Shown piece by piece: positions 57,540 through 64,000 of a stretch of 64,000 nt of DNA. The stretch is from the NCBI GenBank assembly GCA_023213395.1, contig CM041465.1:83459741-83523740 (forward strand), written 5' to 3'. This DNA comes from Cycas panzhihuaensis (taxonomy: Eukaryota > Cycadophyta). The notes below the pieces were generated by a model. That model was given only the letters and a program-made list of their open reading frames with translations. It ran no database searches and was not told where the DNA came from. The number at the start of each line of letters is the position of its first letter. The stretch's first letter is position 1. A program made the translations under genes and the position numbers.

Positions 57540-58237
57540 TGAGGAGGTCTGGACAGCAAGTCTGCAATCTTATTCGTCATTCCTTTCTTGTATTTAACCA
57601 CGATATCAAACTGTTGCAAATAGGACATCCACTTCATATGCCTAGCCTACTGCAACTTAGACTGAGTCTGCAAAAATTACAAAGGCTTGTGGTCGGTGTG
57701 GATGACCACTTCTTTTCCCAACAAATAGGGTCTCCAATGTTTCACTGCTTGGTGCAATGCATAGAGCTCCTTATCATAAGTTGGGTAGTTTATGATAGCT
57801 CCATTAAATGTCTCTGAATGGTATGCTATTAGTTTTCCTTCTTGCTTCAATACTGCTCCCATGGCATAGCCTAAAGCATCAGTCCCCAATTCAAATGGCT
57901 TCTGCAGTGAGGGTAAAGCTAACACTAGTGCGTCACAAATTTTCTACTCCAAAAGCCTGAAAGCTTTTTCCTGTTCATTCTTCCAATGAAACTTTGCATG
58001 TCCTCTCGTCAATGCATGAAGAGGTGCTACAATTTGAGAGAATATGAAAATAAATTTTCTTAAATACTGACATGCACCAATAAAACTTCTTACCTCTGTG
58101 GTTATCTTGGGTGTGGGCCAATTGAGAATGACTTTGATCTTTGCTGGGTCAATCTTCAATTCTCCTCCTCTAACCATGAAACCTAAGAAGATGAGAGATT
58201 GTTTTCCAAACTTGCACTTCTTTATATTTAGTTTCAA
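57540..58237 (-). pseudogene. Gypsy RNase H
   Basis: IKVILNWPTPKITTEVRSFI and GACQYLRKFI link RT to RNase [21 protein letters not shown] carries the first Asp, [20 protein letters not shown] the Glu and [10 protein letters not shown] the next Asp. KYKKGMTNKIADLLSRPP ends the domain near 57540. The frame is that of RT, broken by a few stops (near 57941, 57677 and 57650). Confidence 0.92.
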
Positions 58238-58985
58238 CTACTGCTCTTGGAGAACTTTGAGCACTTGCTTGACATGTTGGAGGTGCTCCTCCTATGTATG
58301 GCTAAAAATCAGAATATCATCTAGATAAACAATTACAAAGTCATCAATGAAGGGTCTTAATACCTCCTTCATCAACCTCATGAAGGTGGCAGGTGCATTG
58401 CACAGACCAAATGGCATCACCAACCATTCGAATAATCCTTGCTTCGATTTGAAGGCTATCTTCCAAGTATCCTCCTGTCGGATTCGAACCTGATGGTGGC
58501 CTGATTTCAGGTCCATTTTGCTGAAATATCTTGCTAACTGCAGCTAGTCCAACAAGTCATCTATCCGCAGTAAGGGATGTCTATTCTTTATAGTGATCTT
58601 GTTCAAAGCTCAGTAGTCAATGCATATTCTCCATCCTCCATCTTTCTTTAGCACCAAAACAATAGGTGATCTACATGGGGAACAACTTGGCTTGATTACT
58701 CCTTATTCTAAGAGTTCTTGAATCTGCCTCTTAATCTCTTCATTTTCTAAAACTAAGTTTTGGTAGAGACTAAGATTCGGTAAAGGTGAATCAGCAACTA
58801 GTTGGATTTCATGTTCAATTGCCCTTTTAGGAGGCAGCCCTTTCGGCTCTTGGAATACGTCATTGTACCTATTCCTTAGGCCTTCAATCTGCTGCACTTG
58901 CTTCCTATCTAGTGCCTATATTGAGGACTCTGCTTGCTCATTTTCTTCCACCTTTGGCTTTATCATTAGCAGCATAAACTTCCTA
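58238..58985 (-). pseudogene. Gypsy reverse transcriptase
   Basis: YNDVFQEPKGLPPKRAIEHE (58815-58875) is the standard entry. [58 protein letters not shown] and [14 protein letters not shown] follow, with catalytic YLDD at 58316-58327. In-frame stops interrupt it near 58700, 58610, 58545 and 58291. It is one frame off gag-protease through a shift near 59010, the only frameshift up to integrase. Confidence 0.93.
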
Positions 58986-58995
58986 CAAGCATTAA

Positions 58996-59409
58996 TTAAT
59001 CTTTTCGCTTATTGAAAGATATGAGAGAAATTTTCTTCAGTGGTTTTGATGCATTGATCAGATATGATCTCCCGTCCTTGATGAGTCGAATCTTTCTCAG
59101 CCTCCTGTGATGAACTCCATCTCTATCATAGAGATATGGGCTACCAAACACAACTTGACAAACATCCAAAGGGACTACTTCATATTCAACTTCATCAATG
59201 AACTTTTCAGAAATTACAAATTTAAACTTACATTGGTGAGTAACCTGCAACTCTGAATCTTTTTGCAACCATCCAAGAGGATATGGTTTTGGATGTGCAT
59301 GCATTTTTAATCCCAGTTTCTTTACCAATGCTTCTGAGATTAAATTCTTTTGGCTTCCTCCATCAAAGATGGCATCAACCATGCTTTGCTTCACTTGGAT
59401 TCTTACCAT
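58996..59409 (-). pseudogene. Gypsy retropepsin
   Basis: A 137-codon open frame with MVDAIFDGGSQKNLIS, the D-G/S-G-S active site, near residues 10-25. The strand YEVVPLDVCQVVFGSPYLYD is the family's LGxPWL-like end. HQCKFKFVISEKF lies between. It shares the gag frame. The catalytic Asp is present. It would process Gag-Pol. Confidence 0.88.
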
Positions 59410-59586
59410 GAAGAGCTCCTCTCTAATCTCTGGATCAACTTACTGATGGTTATCTCCAGGCTCTGCATTAGCCATGAGCATCAACTTCTCATTGGTTTCT
59501 TCAATGCCACAAACATTTTTATCACTTACAGAGTTAAGTAAAGTTTTACCTTCAGTTTTAACTTTACCTTTCCCCTTATTCTTGGG

Positions 59587-60513
59587 TCATTTCTCTAGGT
59601 GTAGGAACCAACAATTTTCTACACTGTGACCCGCACACTTACAATGAGTACAAGTGATTTTGATTTGGGTGGTATTGGCTTGTTTCATCTTACCAAAACC
59701 CCTAATGGATTGTTGTCCAACTTTACCTGGAAACTTCATTCCTCGAGCAGGTTTGTTGCTACCTTCTGGAGGTGCAAACCTTTTCCTTTTGGTGAAAACC
59801 TTCTTATTCCTCTTTTCTATGGCAATTGCCTTCTTGCTGGCTTCGTCGAGTGATTTGACTTTGAACAATTAAAGTTCTTGCTGAATATGGTGGTGCAATC
59901 CTCCAATATACTTCAGCATCATGTCTTTACCCAGTAAAGAGATGCCCAACACAACATCTTGCTTTTGAAATTTTGTTGTGTAATCTTGGACATTTTGGCC
60001 TCTTTCTTGTTGGTAATATTGCCATTTAATCCTCTGTTGCTCTTCATATCTAATAGGATAGAATTACTTCTTTATGAGGATTTTAAACTGTTGCCAAGTG
60101 ATTTCATTTACATTATGGGATTTAAGGTATGCATTCCACCAAACTAATGTACGTTTAGATAATTTTAACCTAGCAAAAGTTATTTTCTGTTGGTTTTTAT
60201 ACCCATAAATGGAGAAATAAGTTTCTAGTTAGTCCAGCTAACTATCTAATTTTTTAGCATCCAATGTTCCATCATAGATGGGCAATTCAAGTTTTGCCTC
60301 TACCTTAAATGGATGTTTGAATACTTCCAGATTGTCATCTTCATCATTTTCTTGCTGGTCTTCTACTAATTCTTCATTCGTCTCCTCTATCATCGGTTCA
60401 TCTTCTTCCTTCTTTACGCCTTTGGATGTTGAAGAAGAAGTTGCAACTAGTTGTGCCACAAGTTGGGTTAGCCTGTCGAGGTTTTGCTCCATCTTCACGA
60501 ACCTTTCTTCCAT
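59587..60513 (-). pseudogene. Gypsy gag (capsid and nucleocapsid)
   Basis: MEERFVKMEQNLDRLTQLVA begins a coiled-coil-like N-terminus, followed by an acidic stretch and LELPIYDGTLDAKKLDS. LSKRTLVWWNAYLKSHNVNE (about 60120-60180) and QQERGQNVQDYTTKFQKQDV are Retrotrans_gag core lines. SLDEASKKAIAIEKRNKK leads to a basic region and the knuckle CTHCKCAGHSVENC (CX2CX4HX4C intact) at about 59611-59652. Stops at 60238, 60229 and a few later sites. It would build the particle. Confidence 0.9.
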
Positions 60514-60711
60514 CTTACATTAGGATCGCCCATCTTCCTTCGCTGTCTTCTTTCTCTCTCAAGAGGTTCAGTTAATGGTTCACCCGTTAACAAATATTGA
60601 TATCTAGTTTTTATAAAAACTTCCAACAATGAAAGCAAGAGGGTTTTTTTTCTTCTTCTTTTCTTTCTTTTTCTTTAAAATCCCTAAAATCCTAAGGGTT
60701 TTAAGAAACTA

Positions 60712-60723
60712 GCTCTAATACCA
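60712..60723 (-). promoter_or_regulatory. Primer binding site of the chromovirus-type element
   Basis: gctctaatacca is the complement of tggtattagagc, one base off the initiator-Met type site. It lies 7 bases from the LTR edge at 60731. Confidence 0.82.
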
Positions 60724-60730
60724 AAAATAT

Positions 60731-61867
60731 TGATCTGAATCTTAAATGGGAAAGTGAAAACTTTAACCATTTGAAACAAAATCTAGAACAATTTACATTA
60801 TTATTACATAGAATTAGAAATATTTAGAATTTTTTTACAAAACTCCATTTGTTTGTACTCTATTGAGCATGCAAGGGACTGCTACAGCATTTTGGGAGAG
60901 AGAAATTGAGTGTTGGACGCTCCTTGAGCTGCTACTCATCCTCTGGAACCTCCATCTCGAAGTCTATAAAAACGTTTTTGGTTATTTATTACCAAAAAAC
61001 CCCATTTTGGTGAAGAAGAACTGGCTAACATCTCTTTCTGGGACTGCTACAATTGTTGTCTTCTCCACTTACAGAATTCACGATCTTCTAGGCTCCTTCA
61101 AGATCCCCAGCATGTGTTTATTCTGCGGCTTCCGCCTTTTTTTTCTCCCAACGCAGATTTTAGTCTTGGAGTCGTTCACTTTCCAGAAAAATAATTTTTC
61201 TCGAAGCTTTTCTTGAATCTTGCTCCATGCTACATTTAGGGCTATGACGTCCTCTTGTTCCTATCAAAAATCTCTATCGAGATCCCCCGAATTCCTCCCC
61301 AGAATTTTGCTTAAAAGCATTTTCATTTTGGGCTATTTTTTTGTTTTTCTGTTTCCTAATGAGTTTCAAAATGGCTTGTTAAATCTTGGAAAAATTCTTT
61401 TATTTTAGAGTTTTTCCTCTTTAAATGCATAGAGGACACGACAAGTGCCACATCCTTAAATTTTGTGCCAAACAGTTTCCATTTGTGCCACCAAAACCAT
61501 TTCCATTTTTCTTATTTTTCTATTTTTTGACTTTTGCGTAGCGATCTGCTGATTGCATAGCCTCTCAGTAGTCACGCGTGGCGATCCTCCGCACCTTATG
61601 TAGTAGTCTCTGCAGTTCTGTAGTAGCTCCATAGTAGCCTGTAGTAGCTTCGTAGCAGTCGTAGCACCTTAGTAGCACCTTGGTAGTAGTTATAACACCT
61701 TAGTAGCACTTGTAGAAATATATTTTTTACATTTTTAAGCCTTTTAAAGAGATGTTTCTACTAAATGAAGACCATTAAGCCTTTTTTAAGGCAAATTTCT
61801 ACTACATAAAGACCATTTATATGAAAAATAAAGTATTTAGAGTATTTTAAAGATCTGAAATAGATCA
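60731..61867 (-). repeat. 5' LTR of the chromovirus-type element
   Basis: 1137 bp partner of 54852-55996. The gtagtagc repeat zone is at about 61540-61710. Confidence 0.93.
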
Positions 61868-61911
<44 letters not shown>

Positions 61912-62405
61912 TGCATGCATACTTAGTTTTCTTTGCTTACTTGTTGAAGGTAGAATAGGTCTTGTTATCTCATTAGTTGCCTTTGTTATTTTATTTCATC
62001 TTATTAAAAAACACAAAAAAATAAATAAAATAAAAAATAAAAAATAAAAAGGAAGAAAGTCAAACCTTTTTCCATTGCCTATCCCTTCCCCTTTATTCAA
62101 GTAAAACTCAAACGGTTGAAAGAATCAAAGGATAGAAGTCCCTAGGAAGGACATAAGGAACATTGTTAGAGTAGCTCTAAACTTAGAACTCCACCTGGTT
62201 GACCCCTATACATCCTAGCCTTTTGTTGACATACTTAGTTACATCCTTATTAAATGACATGACTAGGTGGAGACTCCTTCTTAGGAGTTGGGCAAAGGTG
62301 GTCGCTTAGGTCCTCTTAGACTTTATATCTCCTAGTCTTAATTGAAATAAGGGAAACACCCCATTCATTATGAGATATCTAGTTTAGGTCACCTGAGACA
62401 CTTAA
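61868..62405 (+). repeat. 3' LTR of the Tat element, second part
   Basis: After (TA)n(TG)n to about 61907, it resumes alignment with 41465-41957 (ttgttgaaggtagaataggtc) and ends near gagacac at 62395-62401. Confidence 0.88.
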
Positions 62406-62417
62406 GTACTTTACTAA

Positions 62418-62429
62418 GCTCTGATACTA
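62418..62429 (-). promoter_or_regulatory. Primer binding site of the old copia element
   Basis: gctctgatacta is the complement of tagtatcagagc, one base off the initiator-Met type, directly inside the right LTR. Confidence 0.85.
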
Positions 62430-62431
62430 TG

Positions 62432-62759
62432 TGAAGAAATGTAAAACATATATGTATTTTGAACTACAGAATCTTAATCATACACAAGAAGTAAATAATA
62501 AAGAGAATATGTACATGGTACATAACATTTTATGTGGAAAACCCTTTTGAGAAAAAAACTACCACAAAGATTGTTAGATCATATTGATTATTCCTTAGAT
62601 AATTTTATAATGGACTCAAGAGTTATTTATAATCCTCCAAATGGTATCTCCAACTTAAATAGTTATAACCCTCTAAAATATTTATACCTTTTGACTTAAT
62701 ATTAACTAAACTACATTTAATATTAATTATGTGGCTTAACTTTAATTACTATGCTAACA
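62432..62759 (-). repeat. 5' LTR of the old copia element
   Basis: 328 bp, tgaagaaatg to atgctaaca; TG...CA preserved. Partner of 34003-34329. Confidence 0.92.
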
Positions 62760-63454
62760 CTCTCATTAGGTAGGCTAGTTTTGATTCATTTTTCATATAT
62801 CTATTTTTCTCTTAGATTGTTTAAACCTAAAGGTTGATTATTTCATAGTTTTAAATAGGGGTCACATACTTCACTATCACTTGATTGAGCACTCCATTTT
62901 AATCCCTTTTTCTAACTCATAAAATATCCCTAGGATGTGAACTCAATTTCACACTAGGCATATAGGTTAATTTAGGTAGAAATTGAGGGTATTAATTTTT
63001 GCATCAACATTTTTCTAATGACCATATTATGGAATTTAATTGAAGTCTAATTGCTTATCATTTATCCCTATCTTTCCTATCTTTAACAATGTTATATTAA
63101 TTTCCTAAGGTTCTTATTAATCCAAGTAGGTTTTCTTAACAATTGAGATGTTTATCCCCTCTTTGTCCTTGCACTATCGAGGAGGCTTTTGCCTCTCATA
63201 GTTCAAAAACTTATATCTTCCTCCTCATAATCTTTCCACTATATCTATATCATACTAGTTGATATTTATCATTAATTACTTATTTGCTATAATTCAATAT
63301 TACTCTCATTCAGGTTTAGTCATCATAAGGTCTAAAGCTAAGAGTTCATTCCCTTTACAAAAGTAACTCTAGCACTAGTATCACTATATCTCAATTTTAA
63401 TGCATTGCTCATATTGGAACCTTCCTCTTACTCATACTAATATCTGCATGAGAT
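62760..63454. other. Non-coding right flank of the nest
   Basis: AT-rich. Continuous with 32065-34002 once the nest is removed. No gene seen; may be leader of the gypsy gag scrap that follows. Confidence 0.4.
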
Positions 63455-63547
63455 ATGCCTATAATAACTTTTGGTTTGCCTAAATTTTATGGTAAGCCTA
63501 ATAAAGATCCTGAGAAATATATTGATGTATTTGTCAATATTACATAA
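63455..63547 (+). pseudogene. Gypsy gag N-terminal scrap
   Basis: MPIITFGLPKFYGKPNKDPE followed by KYIDVFVNIT and a stop fits the L-P-x-F-x-G-x2-x-x-DP-x2-(Y/H)-(I/L)-x2-F opening of gypsy Gag capsid. Further stops follow at once, and no knuckle or protease is seen before the window ends. Confidence 0.6.
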
Positions 63548-64000
63548 GCTTATTATGATTCCTATTAAAAATATTTACCCTAATATTACCTTTTATACCT
63601 GACTATTACATAATGCATGTAATTATTAAAGATAATATATTATTACTAAAAGTTTGGTGAAATGGACAGCTGTCCATTTCAATAAACTTCTCCCTCATAA
63701 TTATTCTAGAATCTTTCAAGCATGTTTGGCTTGGAATGTTAGTATGGCTGGTTGGATGGTTACATAGGAGTAGGAAGAGAAGGTTGGCTGAAAGCAAAGA
63801 GAGAGGATGAGATCCTCATCAATCATTCATGTATTCTATTTATTATTATTATAAAATTACTATTTTAAAAATGGTTTTTTTTTTCTCTTAAAGGGGTTTT
63901 CCACCTACCAAATTTCTATGTAGATGTGTGATTGCTTTTATATTTGATTTTGGTGATTATGCCTATGTTTATGCAATAAGACCCTATCTCTAACATAGTA
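63548..64000. other. Unassigned end of window
   Basis: No supported gene. It contains a perfect 22-bp palindrome, gaaatggacag/ctgtccatttc, at 63659-63680. Confidence 0.4.

Larger units (their letters stand above)
54852..61867 (-). mobile_element. Ty3/gypsy chromovirus-type element
   Basis: LTRs at 54852-55996 and 60731-61867 start tgatctgaatctt and end aatagatca, with the short inverted ends tgatct/agatca; about 92% identity in the first 200 bases. The 5-bp duplication atata flanks it (54847-54851 and 61868-61872). The primer-site complement is at 60712-60723. Gag and protease share one frame; RT to integrase share another. A chromodomain-like tail follows integrase. It is the youngest layer of the nest and inserted in the microsatellite of the Tat 3' LTR. 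Confidence 0.95.
39656..62405 (+). mobile_element. Tat-like Ty3/gypsy element, about 15.7 kb without its insertion
   Basis: Long LTRs (about 2.3 kb) lie at 39656-41961 and 52860-54851 plus 61868-~62405. tggcaactccactgggg at 41968 is the kind of primer site seen in plant Tat/Ogre elements. The order Pro-rich gag region, protease, RT, RNase H, integrase, archaeal-type RNase H and a long 3' region with tandem repeats fits the Tat lineage. LTR identity is roughly 86%. Possible target pentamers are atact (39651-39655) and gtact (62406-62410), not exact. It inserted in the leader of the old minus-strand copia element. Confidence 0.9.
34003..62759 (-). mobile_element. Old Ty1/copia element carrying a nested Tat element
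   Basis: LTRs at 34003-34329 and 62432-62759 (327-328 bp, roughly 80% identical) enclose minus-strand copia coding remnants at 34345-38250 and a 22.7-kb insertion at 39656-~62405. The primer site lies just inside the right LTR and the purine tract just inside the left, which fixes the orientation. Flanks ctcta (33998-34002) and ctctc (62760-62764) look like a target duplication with one change. It is the oldest layer of the nest. Confidence 0.92.

Overview
The window is plant nuclear DNA from a large, repeat-dominated, AT-rich genome. I see no intact host gene, no tRNA or rRNA gene and no CRISPR array. Everything recognisable is LTR retrotransposon: Ty1/copia and Ty3/gypsy, the latter including Tat and chromovirus types. 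Plant origin is inferred from copia elements primed by initiator-Met tRNA, a Tat-like gypsy element with a second RNase H, and deep nesting with long decay. A gymnosperm or another giant plant genome would fit, but the species cannot be read from the sequence.

Layout. 1-2461 is a gypsy remnant (+) in which protease sequence runs into an integrase C-terminus with no reverse transcriptase between. 3766-~7150 is a 5'-truncated copia element (+). 7473-7680 is a 43-bp tandem array. 8540-9905 and 15090-~16450 look like one minus-strand gypsy gag region, split by a complete young copia element at 9911-15084 (LTRs about 98% identical, TSD atata). 18036-32064 is an older copia of a related lineage. 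Its RNase H is interrupted at 22574-31391 by foreign DNA that itself carries a very young copia-type element without recognisable pol (22811-28578, minus). 33014-33267 is a foldback MITE.

34003-62759 is a three-level nest. An old minus-strand copia (LTRs 34003-34329 and 62432-62759) holds a Tat-like gypsy element (39656-~62405, +). That element's 3' LTR was split by a chromovirus-type gypsy element (54852-61867, minus) inserted in a (TA)n microsatellite. Approximate LTR identities of 80%, 86% and 92% agree with this order. A gypsy gag scrap lies at 63455-63547.

Most coding regions are pseudogenes with stops and frameshifts. The points of most interest are: the archaeal-type RNase H and the antisense plant-mobile-domain-like region of the Tat element, together with its 3' tandem arrays; a perfect 118-bp duplication flanking the young element at 22811-28578; a 40-bp duplication of primer site plus LTR edge inside that element's LTRs; its CpG-rich, repeat-filled leader; and the protease-to-integrase deletion derivative at the start of the window.
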